Source of the DNA: an uncultured Clostridia bacterium
GTDB lineage: Bacteria; Bacillota; Clostridia; TANB77; CAG-508
Length of the DNA: 41,694 nucleotides
Direction: 5' to 3'
Assembly: GCA_934122035.1 (NCBI GenBank)
Contig: CAKOVP010000007.1
Coordinates: forward strand, 1 to 41,694
In this document: one piece after another, positions 1 to 8,497 of the stretch
Layout: each line of letters opens with the position of its first letter
Numbering within the stretch: the first letter of the stretch is position 1
Translations under genes and position numbers: made by a program
Notes under the pieces: generated by a model
Told to the model about the DNA's origin: nothing
Databases searched by the model: none
The model's input: only the letters and a program-made list of their open reading frames with translations

Positions 1-270
1 TGCTCTAATTTAAAAAAAGTAAAATTAGAGAGTAATGTAACTAATTTGTTAGGAGCATGTTTTTGCTGGTGCTCAAATTTAGAGGAGGTAGAAATAGGAA
101 ACGGAGTAAAGAGCATAGGTGTAAACTTGTTTTATGGAGACTCAAAATTAACTGAGGTAACTTATAATGGAAGCATTGATGAGTGGAATAAAATAACGAA
201 AAAGTCTGGTTGGAATGCTAATACTAAAATACAGACAATTATTTGTGAAGATGGAAATATAGAATTATAG
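1..270 (+). CDS. C-terminal end of BspA-type leucine-rich-repeat protein (5' truncated)
   Basis: The frame is open from the first base of the window to a TAG at 268-270, so this is the end of a longer gene that begins outside. The translation shows the BspA/Treponema-type LRR_5 pattern: CSNLKKVKLES, then CSNLEEVEIGNGVKSIG, ending in a YNGSIDEWNKI segment and a short ICEDG tail. This ending is common in secreted Clostridia LRR proteins. Such proteins are usually cell-surface or secreted and thought to bind host or cell material; the specific ligand cannot be seen. A TTG at 46 is not a real start, because the repeat continues upstream of it. No signal peptide or anchor is visible because the N-terminus is missing. 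A T-rich stretch follows the stop, but I see no clear terminator. Confidence 0.8.
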   Translation, partial: CSNLKKVKLESNVTNLLGACFCWCSNLEEVEIGNGVKSIGVNLFYGDSKLTEVTYNGSIDEWNKITKKSGWNANTKIQTIICEDGNIEL

Positions 271-445
271 CTTTTTTAGAAAAAAGGAAATATGAAAGTA
301 GAAATGCAACAAGAAAAGGAAAAAGGTACATTAATTTCAATAAAACATTCTCTAAAATCGTGCAAATACGGCTCGTTTATGATATAATATAAAAGATGCT
401 TACAAAAGAAGATAATACTAGAATTGAATAAAGACGAGGAATATT

Positions 446-700
446 ATGAACAAAAAAATATACAAAGAACCGTTAAAAAGTGAAACAGAAACAACAATAA
501 ATGTTTTATATGGAGAAAATATACTTTCAATCTATACTAACCAAGTAAAACTACAAAAACAGCTAAATAAAATATTGGGAGAACCAACTAAGGAGTATAA
601 AATAAAAAGAAGTATATCAGGCAGTCTATGGGATATACCATTAAATGATAAAGTTAAAATTCAAAAAGTAATAATAAAAGCGAATATATATGAATTGTAA
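446..700 (+). CDS. Small conserved-looking hypothetical protein (84 aa)
   Basis: An 84-residue soluble protein with no signal peptide or membrane segment. The start ATG has a GA-rich ribosome binding site (GACGAGGA) about 9 bases upstream. A good -10 (TATAAT, 383-388) lies before it, but the -35 is weak. The composition is balanced, with motifs such as INVLYGENILSIYTNQ and GSLWDIPLNDK that read as a folded domain rather than random sequence. I cannot assign a family or function. It stands alone between the surface-protein end and tRNA-Gly, and the bidirectional hairpin at 808-838 could end its transcript. Confidence 0.7.
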   Translation: MNKKIYKEPLKSETETTINVLYGENILSIYTNQVKLQKQLNKILGEPTKEYKIKRSISGSLWDIPLNDKVKIQKVIIKANIYEL

Positions 701-807
701 ATATGCAAATTAATAATAAGACTGTAGATTGCTGAAGTAACAAATTTATAGAGAGGATAAATATAATTAAGAACATTTTAACTATAAAGAAATAATGAAT
801 AAAAAAT

Positions 808-838
808 AAGACTTCCTAATGTAATTGTAGGAAGTCTT
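808..838. terminator. Bidirectional hairpin terminator
   Basis: An 11-bp perfect stem (AAGACTTCCTA at 808-818 with TAGGAAGTCTT at 828-838) and a 9-base loop. T runs follow on both strands, with the better one on the minus strand. It can end the small gene at 446-700 and back up the tRNA terminator. Confidence 0.7.
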
Positions 839-844
839 TTAAAT

Positions 845-884
845 AAAAAATCTTTTCGCAAATGATCAGCCGAAAAGATTTTTT
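845..884 (-). terminator. tRNA-Gly terminator
   Basis: A stem of about 14 bp (845-858 with 871-884) with a 12-base loop, immediately 3' of the tRNA on the minus strand. The stem's own 3' arm ends in a T run continuing to TTTATTT. It is a typical intrinsic terminator. Confidence 0.8.
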
Positions 885-886
885 TA

Positions 887-962
887 TGGAGCGGGAAGCG
901 GGGCTCAAACCCGTGACCTCTGCCTTGGCAAGGCAGCGCTCTATCAACTGAGCTACTCCCGC
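887..962 (-). tRNA. tRNA-Gly (anticodon GCC)
   Basis: The 76-base minus-strand cloverleaf has acceptor stem GCGGGAG pairing with TTCCCGC, D-arm AGCTCAGTTGATAGAGC, anticodon stem CTGCC/GGCAG with loop TTGCCAA (anticodon GCC), T-arm GGTTCAAACCC, and an encoded CCA end. It reads GGC and GGU glycine codons. A consensus promoter (1011-1039) lies 49 bases upstream and a terminator follows directly, so it appears to be a single-gene transcription unit. Confidence 0.97.
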
Positions 963-1010
963 ACGTATAATTTAATAAAAAATAATGCTTAACTCAAATA
1001 AGCAATTAAT

Positions 1011-1039
1011 ATAATACCAAAAACTTTCTGCTTTGTCAA
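1011..1039 (-). promoter_or_regulatory. Consensus promoter of tRNA-Gly
   Basis: On the minus strand TTGACA (1034-1039), a 17-base spacer and TATTAT (1011-1016). It is close to the sigma-A consensus and correctly placed for the tRNA. Confidence 0.85.
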
Positions 1040-1046
1040 GCTATTA

Positions 1047-1075
1047 TTGACAATTTTTACAAATTAATGTATAAT
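1047..1075 (+). promoter_or_regulatory. Perfect sigma-A promoter reading toward rnj
   Basis: TTGACA (1047-1052), a 17-base spacer and TATAAT (1070-1075), a perfect match to the sigma-A consensus. Its -35 lies only 8 bases from the -35 of the divergent tRNA promoter. The expected start near 1082 gives RNase J a leader of about 350 bases. Confidence 0.85.
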
Positions 1076-1081
1076 AGAAAT

Positions 1082-1434
1082 CAGTTGTTGCCTTTTAAAG
1101 GTAAAGAAGAGATTTTAAACATTATTATATTATTACTATATGTTAGTGCGGAAATTTTTAGTATAGTAAATTATAATTATAGAACAAATATGAAAATTTT
1201 TGCTTTCGGTATTTAAAATGTTAATAAGAGCATAAAAAAATTAGAATTTTCAGTAAATTTGTTCACACATGAAAATTTATAAAGTAAGTTTTCTGTGTAA
1301 TAATATTAAAATAGTATATCTATTATTTGTGTAGATATATGTATTTTTGTGCATAATTAATATAATAAATAATTTTTTGTACGGACCAAAAAATATTAAT
1401 AGAGTAACAACAATAAAAGGAAAGAGAGGAAAAT
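1082..1434 (+). other. Long untranslated leader of rnj, no gene recognised
   Basis: About 350 bases of very AT-rich sequence with no convincing coding frame on either strand. It should be the 5' leader from the promoter at 1047-1075. Small self-complementary pieces are present (for example CCTTTTAAAGG near 1091), but no known riboswitch or T-box motif is visible. Internal promoters are possible. Confidence 0.5.
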
Positions 1435-3357
1435 ATGACAGAAGAGAATTTAAATAAAACAGAAATAACAAGCACAGAAGATAAAAGTGCAAAAACAAGA
1501 ACACCAAGAAGAGGTGGATATCGTAGAAATTATAAGAATACAGAAAAAACAGAGGAAAGAGAAAAAGCTGTAAGAACAAGAAAATCAACAAGAACACCGA
1601 GAGCATCAAGAGGATTAAAAAGCGAAGGTGCAAAAGTTGAAAAGGGACTTATTAAGGTTGAACATAGATCAATAGCAAAAAGAGAAGATTTTAGATTTAA
1701 AAGACCATCAATAAAAATAATTCCATTAGGTGGTATAGAAGAAATAGGAAAAAACATTACAGTTTTTGAATATGACAATGATATTATAGTTGTAGATTGT
1801 GGTCTTGAATTCCCAACAGATGATATGCTTGGAATAGACTTAGTTATTCCAGATGTATCTTACTTAGTAAAGAATAAAGATAAAATAAGAGGAATGGTAA
1901 TTACACACGGACACGAAGACCATATAGGTTCTATTCCATATGTATTACAACAAGTAAATATGCCAATATACGCAACAAGACTTACTTGTGGATTAATAAA
2001 AGGAAAACTAGAAGAGCATCATTTAGTAAGAAGTACAAAATTAGTAGAGGTTGATCCAGGACAAACAATAAAACTTGGAAAATTTACAGTAGAATTCATT
2101 AGAAGTTGTCACAGCATTCCAGACTCTGTAATGCTTGCAATTACAACACCTGCTGGAACAATACTTCATACTGGAGACTTTAAAATAGACTATACTCCAA
2201 TAGATGGAAAGCCAATGGACTTAGGAAGAATTGCAGAGCTTGGAAATAGAGGAATACTTGCCCTAATGTCTGATAGTACAAACTCAGAGAGAAAAGGATT
2301 TACAATGTCAGAAAAATCTGTAGGTGCTGTATTCGATAAACTATTTATGAATTGCAAAAAGAGAATAGTTGTTGCAACATTTGCTTCAAATGTTCACAGA
2401 GTTCAACAAATTGTGGATTCAGCCGTTAAATATGGTAGAAAAATTGCTGTTTGTGGCAGAAGTATGATAAATATGATAGAAAATGCAAGAGCATTAGGCT
2501 ATATAGATGCTCCAGATGACATTTTTATAGATATTGATTTAATACGTAATTACAATGATGAACAATTAGTAATAATTACAACAGGAAGCCAAGGAGAGAC
2601 AATGTCTGCTCTAACTAGAATGGCTGCAGGAGAGCATAAAAAAGTTACTATTACACCAAATGATTTAGTAATAATTTCCGCAAATGCAATACCTGGAAAC
2701 GAAAAACTTGTATCAAAAGTTATAGATGATTTAATGAAAATTGGAGCAGAAGTTGTATATAGTGCTTTAGCAGATGTTCACGTATCTGGACACGCTTGCC
2801 AAGAAGAACAAAAATTAATATTATCTTTAGCAAAACCACAATACTTCATTCCAGTTCATGGTGAATACAGACAACTTATGGCACACGCAGATACAGCAAA
2901 ACAACTAGGAATACCATCACAAAATATATTTATAACACATAATGGTAGAATATTAGAATTAAGCAAAGACGAAGCAAAATTTACAACATCAGTTCCATCA
3001 GGAAAAGTTTTAGTAGATGGATTAGGTGTAGGAGATGTTGGAAACATTGTATTAAGAGATAGACAACATTTATCTCAAGATGGATTAATTGTTATAGTAT
3101 TAACAATGGATTCATCAACAGGAGAAATAGTATCTGGACCAGATGTAATTTCACGTGGATTCGTTTATGTAAGAGAATCTGAAAACTTAATGGAAGATGT
3201 TAAAAATGTGATAAAACAAGAAGTTGCAGGATTTGAACAAAGACATATAACAGATTGGTCAACAATAAAATCTACATTAAAAGATGATTTAAGAGATTAT
3301 ATATTCCAAAGAACAAAAAGAGACCCAATGATATTACCAATTATAATGGAAGTATAG
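1435..3357 (+). CDS. rnj: Ribonuclease J
   Basis: A metallo-beta-lactamase/beta-CASP nuclease with 5'-to-3' exo- and endonuclease activity, central to mRNA decay and rRNA maturation in Firmicutes. The core begins near residue 88 (IKIIPLGGIEEIGKN). The zinc-binding motif HGHEDH is at residues 158-163, with further metal motifs SCHSIPDS and HTGDFKIDYT, a beta-CASP segment (MSDSTNSERKGF) and a late HVSGHA motif. At 640 residues it is about 85 longer than typical RNase J1; the extra length is a basic, low-complexity N-terminal extension rich in Arg, Lys and Thr, perhaps an RNA-binding tail. The ribosome binding site AGAGAGGAAAA precedes the ATG. The next gene, gltX, starts 46 bases after the stop and may be co-transcribed. 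Confidence 0.95.
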   Translation: MTEENLNKTEITSTEDKSAKTRTPRRGGYRRNYKNTEKTEEREKAVRTRKSTRTPRASRGLKSEGAKVEKGLIKVEHRSIAKREDFRFKRPSIKIIPLGGIEEIGKNITVFEYDNDIIVVDCGLEFPTDDMLGIDLVIPDVSYLVKNKDKIRGMVITHGHEDHIGSIPYVLQQVNMPIYATRLTCGLIKGKLEEHHLVRSTKLVEVDPGQTIKLGKFTVEFIRSCHSIPDSVMLAITTPAGTILHTGDFKIDYTPIDGKPMDLGRIAELGNRGILALMSDSTNSERKGFTMSEKSVGAVFDKLFMNCKKRIVVATFASNVHRVQQIVDSAVKYGRKIAVCGRSMINMIENARALGYIDAPDDIFIDIDLIRNYNDEQLVIITTGSQGETMSALTRMAAGEHKKVTITPNDLVIISANAIPGNEKLVSKVIDDLMKIGAEVVYSALADVHVSGHACQEEQKLILSLAKPQYFIPVHGEYRQLMAHADTAKQLGIPSQNIFITHNGRILELSKDEAKFTTSVPSGKVLVDGLGVGDVGNIVLRDRQHLSQDGLIVIVLTMDSSTGEIVSGPDVISRGFVYVRESENLMEDVKNVIKQEVAGFEQRHITDWSTIKSTLKDDLRDYIFQRTKRDPMILPIIMEV

Positions 3358-3363
3358 AAGACA

Positions 3364-3388
3364 AAAGGAACGTCCCTAATGGGCGAAG
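3364..3388 (+). repeat. Partial copy of the intergenic palindromic repeat
   Basis: Contains AAAGGAACGTCCC followed by GGGCGAA but lacks the left CGCCC arm. It sits between rnj and gltX, next to the gltX ribosome binding site (AAGGAG). Confidence 0.6.
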
Positions 3389-3403
3389 AAAAGGAGTAGG
3401 ATT

Positions 3404-5053
3404 ATGGATTATAAAGATTTAGCGGATTTAATTTTTCCAGATGCAAAACCAATAGAGTTTTACGAAGAGAAATATCCTGAGAGAGATTTACCTGAAGGAG
3501 CTATGGTTGTAAGAATTGGACCTAGCCCAACTGGTTCTGTTCACATTGGAACTATATACCAAGCTTTAATTGCAAGAACTATTGCAGATAGAACTAATGG
3601 TGTGTTTTTCATGAGAGTTGAGGATACAGACCAAAAAAGAGAAGTTGAAAATGGAATTAATGATATAATTGATTCTTTAAAATACTTCGATGTTCTTCCA
3701 GATGAGGGAATGGATACAGAAACAACTTGGCATGGAGAATATGGACCTTATAGACAATCTATGAGAAGAGAGATTTATCAAGCTTATGCTAAGTACTTGT
3801 TAGAACAGGGAAAAGCATACCCATGTTTTGCTACTGCAGAAGAACTTGAAGAGATGAGAAAAACTCAAGAAGCTGCCGGCGTTAAACCTGGATATTACGG
3901 AGTTTGGGCTAAGTATAGAAATTTAACTGTTGAAGAAGCAGCAGAAAAAATAGAAAATGGTGAACATTATATAATTCGTTTAAGATCAAATGGAAGCGAA
4001 GAGAGAAAGATTAAGGTTCACGATGTTATAAAGGGAAATGTTATATTCCCAGAAAATGACCAAGATATAGTAATAATAAAGGCTGATGGACTTCCAACTT
4101 ACCATTTTGCACATGCAATTGATGACCACTTAATGCATACAACGCATGTAATAAGAGGAGACGAATGGCTATCTTCTGTTCCAATTCATGTTCAATTATT
4201 CCAAATGTTAGGATTCAAAGCTCCTAAATATGCACATACTGCAACAATACTTAAAAATGATAATGGAAATAAGAGAAAAATAAGCAAGAGAAAGGATCCA
4301 GAGGCATCAGCAAATTACTACAAAGAAATTGGTATTCCAGTTGAGGCTGTAAAGGAATATTTATTAAATATTGCAAATTCAAATTTCGAAATTTGGAGAA
4401 AACAAAATCCAGATAAATCAATAAAAGAATTTGATTTCCAATTAACAAAGATGAGTGTTAGTGGTGCATTATTCGATATGGTTAAGCTTTTAGATATAGG
4501 AAAGAATGTTATATCTAAATATACAGCAGAGCAGGTTTACAATGAGGCTCATAAATGGGCTGAAACTTACGACAATGAATTATTAGAACTTTTAAACGAT
4601 AAGGAGTATTCTATTAAAGTTCTAAATATTGAACGCGGAAAAGCTAAACCTCGTAGAGATATTGCAAAATGGTCAGATGTTAAACATTGCATAGAATACA
4701 TGTATGATGATGAATTCTTTGCAAGCAATGATGAATACGAATTTGACAAGATAAATGATAAAGAAGAAATAAAGAAGATTTTAAATTTATATATGTCAAA
4801 ATATTATGATGAAGCAGATGACCAACAAACTTGGTTTGGAAAAATTAAAGATATGGCAGAAGAACTAGGATATGCAAGAGAAGTTAAAGAATACAAAAAA
4901 GAGCCAGAAAAATGGCCAGGACATGTTGGAGATATTAGCACAGTATTAAGAGTTGCAATAACAAGAAGAAGAAATACTCCAGACTTGTATGAAATAATGC
5001 ATGTTTTAGGAAAAGAAAATGTAGAAAAAAGAATAGAATTAATTACAAAATAA
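3404..5053 (+). CDS. gltX: Glutamyl-tRNA synthetase
   Basis: A class I aminoacyl-tRNA synthetase that charges tRNA with glutamate in the cytoplasm. The Rossmann fold starts at RIGPSPTGSVHIGT (HIGH-type signature near residue 47). It continues through FFMRVEDTDQKREV and the ATP-binding KRKISKRKD motif (KMSKS equivalent, near residue 294). The anticodon-binding half ends with GHVGDISTVLRVAITRRRNTPDLYEIM. At 549 residues it is the longer clostridial form rather than the roughly 485-residue type. AAGGAG precedes the ATG. It follows rnj in the same direction and ends in a region with two palindromic repeats facing engB. No T-box leader is visible. Confidence 0.95.
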   Translation: MDYKDLADLIFPDAKPIEFYEEKYPERDLPEGAMVVRIGPSPTGSVHIGTIYQALIARTIADRTNGVFFMRVEDTDQKREVENGINDIIDSLKYFDVLPDEGMDTETTWHGEYGPYRQSMRREIYQAYAKYLLEQGKAYPCFATAEELEEMRKTQEAAGVKPGYYGVWAKYRNLTVEEAAEKIENGEHYIIRLRSNGSEERKIKVHDVIKGNVIFPENDQDIVIIKADGLPTYHFAHAIDDHLMHTTHVIRGDEWLSSVPIHVQLFQMLGFKAPKYAHTATILKNDNGNKRKISKRKDPEASANYYKEIGIPVEAVKEYLLNIANSNFEIWRKQNPDKSIKEFDFQLTKMSVSGALFDMVKLLDIGKNVISKYTAEQVYNEAHKWAETYDNELLELLNDKEYSIKVLNIERGKAKPRRDIAKWSDVKHCIEYMYDDEFFASNDEYEFDKINDKEEIKKILNLYMSKYYDEADDQQTWFGKIKDMAEELGYAREVKEYKKEPEKWPGHVGDISTVLRVAITRRRNTPDLYEIMHVLGKENVEKRIELITK

Positions 5054-5070
5054 ACATAATATAAGAAAAA

Positions 5071-5103
5071 TTCGCCCAAAGGGGACGCCCCTTTTTGGGC
5101 GAA
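5071..5103. repeat. Intergenic palindromic repeat copy
   Basis: TTCGCCCAAAGGGG, then ACGCCCC, then TTTTTGGGCGAA. Full-length inverted repeat just after gltX; as RNA it forms a hairpin and may help end the transcript. Confidence 0.85.
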
Positions 5104-5195
5104 ATATTTATTTGGAGTGAAATCTATAAAATAATACAAGAGAAAACATAAATAAAGAAGTTATATAAAATAATAAGAACACAAGAACTAAAAGC

Positions 5196-5229
5196 AATCG
5201 CCCAAAAGGGACGTCCCCTTTGGGCGATT
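5196..5229. repeat. Intergenic palindromic repeat copy, opposite orientation
   Basis: AATCGCCCAAAAGGGACG followed by TCCCCTTTGGGCGATT. The longer A/T inner run is on the left, so this copy is inverted relative to the one at 5071. It lies 3' of engB between convergent genes. The 90 bases between the two copies hold nothing I recognise. Confidence 0.85.
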
Positions 5230-5237
5230 ATTTTTTA

Positions 5238-5822
5238 TTAGAAAATATATTGTTCTAAATAACTCCACACATTTTCACCATATATTTTTCGCTCTGAAGA
5301 GTAAGGCAAAAATGTTAAATCTTTTAGTGGATTTAATTCTTTTTGCAAGTTTAATACAGCCGCATCTACTTTTGTAACTGCAATTTTATCAGCCTTATTT
5401 GCAACTATTAAACAAGGTGTATTTGTATTAATAATATACTGATACATCAATCTATCATTTTCTGTTGGAGAATGACGAATATCTATCAAAAATACAATTA
5501 AAGCAATTTTTTTACAAGTAGACAAATATTCTTCTATAAAATTTCCTACTTTGGCTTGCTCTTGTTTAGACATTTTGCTATAGCCATATCCAGGAAGATC
5601 TACAAAATAAAAATTATCATCAACATTATAAAAATTAATTAGTCTGGTTTTTCCAGGTTCAGAACTTGTTCTTGCAAGTTTTTTTCTATTAAGCATAGAA
5701 TTTATAAAACTAGATTTTCCAACATTAGATTTCCCAACTAAAACTATTTGTGGTAAGTAATTATTAGGATATTGAGAAGGCTTTACAGCAGAAATCTCAA
5801 ATTGTGGATTTTTAATTATCAT
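5238..5822 (-). CDS. engB: Ribosome biogenesis GTP-binding protein EngB (YsxC/YihA)
   Basis: A small TRAFAC-class GTPase needed for assembly of the large ribosomal subunit. Visible GTPase motifs are G1 GKSNVGKSS near residue 30, G3 DLPGYGYSK, and G4 NKADK, with the late SSERKIYGENVW segment typical of the family. Its 194 residues match the usual length. The start is preceded by AGGAGA a few bases upstream on the minus strand. It lies downstream of serS on the same strand with repeats between, so the two may be separately transcribed or coupled by read-through. Confidence 0.95.
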   Translation of the reverse strand: MIIKNPQFEISAVKPSQYPNNYLPQIVLVGKSNVGKSSFINSMLNRKKLARTSSEPGKTRLINFYNVDDNFYFVDLPGYGYSKMSKQEQAKVGNFIEEYLSTCKKIALIVFLIDIRHSPTENDRLMYQYIINTNTPCLIVANKADKIAVTKVDAAVLNLQKELNPLKDLTFLPYSSERKIYGENVWSYLEQYIF

Positions 5823-5840
5823 ATAAATTTTCTCCTAACT

Positions 5841-5872
5841 TTCGCCCAAAGGGGACGTCCTTTTTGGGCGAA
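5841..5872. repeat. Intergenic palindromic repeat copy
   Basis: TTCGCCCAAAGGGGACGTCC then TTTTTGGGCGAA, about 20 bases upstream of engB. In the mRNA it would form a hairpin in the leader. Confidence 0.85.
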
Positions 5873-5958
5873 ATATTTTTAGCTTTTAAGTGCAGGTTCT
5901 ATATTTGTTAATTTGATTTGAATAATTGCAATTGATTTGTGCAAAATAAATTTTAAGC

Positions 5959-5996
5959 CTTTGCCCAAAAAGAGGGATGTCCCCTTTGGACGAAAG
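5959..5996. repeat. Intergenic palindromic repeat copy, diverged
   Basis: CTTTGCCCAAAAAGAGGGAT then GTCCCCTTTGGACGAAAG. Diverged copy in inverted orientation. Its right end touches the serS stop codon, so it could act as the serS 3' hairpin. Confidence 0.75.
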
Positions 5997-7283
5997 TTAA
6001 TTTTTAGGTATAATTTTTTCTGTTCCACCCATATATGGACGTAAAACTTCTGGTACTGTTATACTACCATCCTCGTTATAATTGTTTTCTAAAACTGCTA
6101 TTAATCCACGAGGTGTTGCAACTACTGTGTTGTTTAAAGTATGTGGATAATAGTTTCCTTTATCACCCTTAACACGAATTCCAAGTCTTCTTGATTGAGC
6201 ATCACCTAAAGTAGAGCAACTACATACTTCAAAATATTTCTTTTGTCTTGGACTCCAAGCTTCAATATCGCAAGATTTTACTTTTAAGTCAGCTAAATCT
6301 CCAGAGCAACATTCAAGTTGTCTTACAGGCACATTAAAGCTTCTAAATAAGTCTACACTTAATTTCCACATCTTGTTATACCAAGTCATAGAATCTTCTG
6401 GTTCACATACAACAATCATTTCTTGTTTTTCAAATTGATGAACACGGTATAATCCTCTTTCTTCTAGACCATGTGAACCAATTTCTTTTCTAAAACATGG
6501 AGAATAAGATGTCATAGTAATTGGAAGTTCTTGCTTCTTTATAATTTCACCCTTAAATCTACCAATCATAGAGTGTTCAGAAGTTCCAATTAAATATAAA
6601 TCTTCGCCTTCAATTTTGTACATCATAGCATCCATTTCTTCAAAACTCATAACGCCTGTAACAACGTCGCTACGAATCATAAATGGAGGAATACAATATG
6701 TAAATCCATTATTAATCATATAATCTCTTGCATAAGCAAGCATTGCTTCGTGAAGTCTAGCAATATCACCAATTAAATAATAGAAACCAACACCGCTTGT
6801 ACGACCAGCAGATTCTTTATCTAATCCATTAAATCTTGCAATTATATCTGCATGATGAGGAATTTCGTAATCAGGAACCTTTGGCTCACCAAAGCGTTCA
6901 ACTTCAACATTTTCAGAGTCATCTTTTCCAATTGGAACAGATTTGTCCATTATGTTTGGAATTTTCATCATTCTTTCTCTAATTTCTTCAGCATATTTTT
7001 CTTCTTTTTCTTCGTTTAAAGTAAGTTCATCATTAATTGCTTTAACTTCTAATTTTATTTCTTCTGCTTCAGCTTTTTTTCCTTCTCTCATTAAGTTTCC
7101 AACTTGATCACTAAGTTGTTTTCTCTTAGAACGAAGTTCATCTCCGTGCATTTTGCAAGTTCTGCTTTCCTTATCTAAAGCTATAACTTCATCAACAAGT
7201 GGTAACTTTTGATCTTGAAATTTGTTCTTGATGTTTTGTTTTACAACATCAGGATTTTCTCTTAAAAATTTAATATCTATCAT
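5997..7283 (-). CDS. serS: Seryl-tRNA synthetase
   Basis: A class II aminoacyl-tRNA synthetase that charges tRNA-Ser (and tRNA-Sec where present). The N-terminal long coiled-coil arm (residues about 28-105, rich in Lys/Glu) is clear. The catalytic domain has TSEHS, motif 2 PCFRKEIGSHGLEERGLYRVHQFEKQE (split here: PCFRKEIGSHG, RGLYRVHQFEK) and motif 3 GDAQSRRLGIR. The length of 428 residues is normal. GGAGG lies just before the ATG. It has its own promoter at 7392-7420 and a leader hairpin, but no T-box sequence is seen. It is divergent from the exchanger at 7483. Confidence 0.95.
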   Translation of the reverse strand: MIDIKFLRENPDVVKQNIKNKFQDQKLPLVDEVIALDKESRTCKMHGDELRSKRKQLSDQVGNLMREGKKAEAEEIKLEVKAINDELTLNEEKEEKYAEEIRERMMKIPNIMDKSVPIGKDDSENVEVERFGEPKVPDYEIPHHADIIARFNGLDKESAGRTSGVGFYYLIGDIARLHEAMLAYARDYMINNGFTYCIPPFMIRSDVVTGVMSFEEMDAMMYKIEGEDLYLIGTSEHSMIGRFKGEIIKKQELPITMTSYSPCFRKEIGSHGLEERGLYRVHQFEKQEMIVVCEPEDSMTWYNKMWKLSVDLFRSFNVPVRQLECCSGDLADLKVKSCDIEAWSPRQKKYFEVCSCSTLGDAQSRRLGIRVKGDKGNYYPHTLNNTVVATPRGLIAVLENNYNEDGSITVPEVLRPYMGGTEKIIPKN

Positions 7284-7330
7284 AATGTCCTCCCATTTTT
7301 ATAATCTTGTTTTATAAATATAAAAATACA

Positions 7331-7354
7331 CCCCTATGTAAAAACACATAAGGG
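7331..7354 (-). promoter_or_regulatory. Leader hairpin of serS
   Basis: The minus-strand RNA forms a 9-bp stem, CCCTTATGT with ACATAGGGG (one G-U pair), over a 6-base loop in the serS leader. The G-U pair would be a C-A mismatch on the other strand, so the structure favours the serS transcript. The following T-rich run is interrupted, so attenuation is only a possibility. Confidence 0.5.
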
Positions 7355-7391
7355 CGATAAAATACTACACTTACGCCTTTTTGATAAAAAC

Positions 7392-7420
7392 ATTATATAA
7401 CAAAATTTAAAAAATGTAAA
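7392..7420 (-). promoter_or_regulatory. Promoter of serS
   Basis: Minus strand TTTACA (7415-7420), 17-base spacer, TATAAT (7392-7397). The expected transcript start is near 7385, giving a leader of about 100 bases. Confidence 0.75.
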
Positions 7421-7482
7421 TAAAATTAGAAAAATATGTAAAGAATATAGATATTAAATAATAACGTGAGGATGAGTGGAAG

Positions 7483-8346
7483 ATGGTTTTATTTATAGAA
7501 TTTGTAAAATTTATTGTATTTTCTTTAGTAATTGTAATTATATCTAAATATTTATTAGTACCAGTATTAAGAAAAATATCAATTATGCTTAAGCTGAGTC
7601 CAAAAGCAAGTGGAAATATTGCAGGTTTTGCAACATCCGTACCAGAACTACTTACAGTATCTTTTTCTGCTGCAAGTGGATTAATTGGAACGAGCATATA
7701 TAATATTTTAAGTTCAAATGTAATTAATTTAATACAATATATTTTTGCAATATATTTAAATAAAAATCAAAAATACTTAAGAAATAGAGCAATTTTAATA
7801 GATATAGTGTTAGTAATTATTACTATATTAATTCCACTTATACTTTCTATTTTTAATATTGAACTCGGAATATTTAGCGTTATTATATTTGTAATTTTAT
7901 TATTTATTTTTTATTATATTAATCATAATGTTCATAAAATTTATTTAGAAAAAGAAGACAAAGAAATAGAACATGAAGAAGAACTAGAAGAAAATAGAGA
8001 GAAAAAATCAATAAAAAATAGAAATATAATTTTATATTGTTTAGCGTTAGGAGCAATAGCTATTCTTTTATATATTGTAGGCGAACTTCTAAGCAATAGT
8101 TTAACAAACTTATGCAATACGTTTGGACTTCCAGAGCTAGTGTTAGGAATACTTTTGGGATTTATAACAAGCATTCCTGAATTAATTACCTTTATAGAAG
8201 CTCAAAGAAAAGAAAAACAAAAACATTCAGAACATGCAAATAAACTGGGAGTAATAGAAGCTACAAATAATTTGTTAACTTCGAATATATTAAATTTATT
8301 TGTAATACAATCTATTGGAATAATTATATATTCAATCATAAAATGA
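7483..8346 (+). CDS. CaCA-superfamily cation exchanger (Na+/Ca2+ antiporter-like)
   Basis: A membrane protein with about ten hydrophobic segments in two halves around a charged cytoplasmic loop (residues about 153-185, rich in Glu and Lys). Each half carries an alpha repeat of the Ca2+/cation antiporter superfamily: ATSVPELLTV with a following SSNVINL in the first, and ITSIPELITF with LLTSNILNLF in the second. The GxxTSxPE glutamates bind the cation in the family. At 287 residues it is slightly short for YrbG-type exchangers (about 320). The ion is not determined from sequence; Ca2+ extrusion is the usual role. The start at 7483 is preceded by GAGG and GGAAG. It is divergent from serS. Confidence 0.82.
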   Translation: MVLFIEFVKFIVFSLVIVIISKYLLVPVLRKISIMLKLSPKASGNIAGFATSVPELLTVSFSAASGLIGTSIYNILSSNVINLIQYIFAIYLNKNQKYLRNRAILIDIVLVIITILIPLILSIFNIELGIFSVIIFVILLFIFYYINHNVHKIYLEKEDKEIEHEEELEENREKKSIKNRNIILYCLALGAIAILLYIVGELLSNSLTNLCNTFGLPELVLGILLGFITSIPELITFIEAQRKEKQKHSEHANKLGVIEATNNLLTSNILNLFVIQSIGIIIYSIIK

Positions 8347-8497
8347 AAGTATATGATTTGAAAAATCATATTAAAAGCAAATTCTATTATACAAAGTATT
8401 GAACAGAAACTTTACAGAAGATTTTTAAACTGAAAAATGAAAATTTTTTTAACTTATTTTGATATGATTAAATTTTTAGAGAGGAGGAAGTGTGAAA

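Noticed and set aside
292..387. 31-codon frame after the LRR gene
   Set aside because: Ribosome binding site too close to the ATG, its end lies on a -10 promoter box, and the sequence has no recognisable character.
1277..1633. Minus-strand frame rich in Leu, Phe and Tyr opposite the rnj start
   Set aside because: It is the complement of the Lys/Arg-rich AT-biased rnj 5' region and has no ribosome binding site.
7284..7391. T-box riboswitch in the serS leader
   Set aside because: Only about 100 bases long and lacking the conserved T-box sequence (AGGGUGGNACCGCG) and specifier stem; only a simple hairpin is present.
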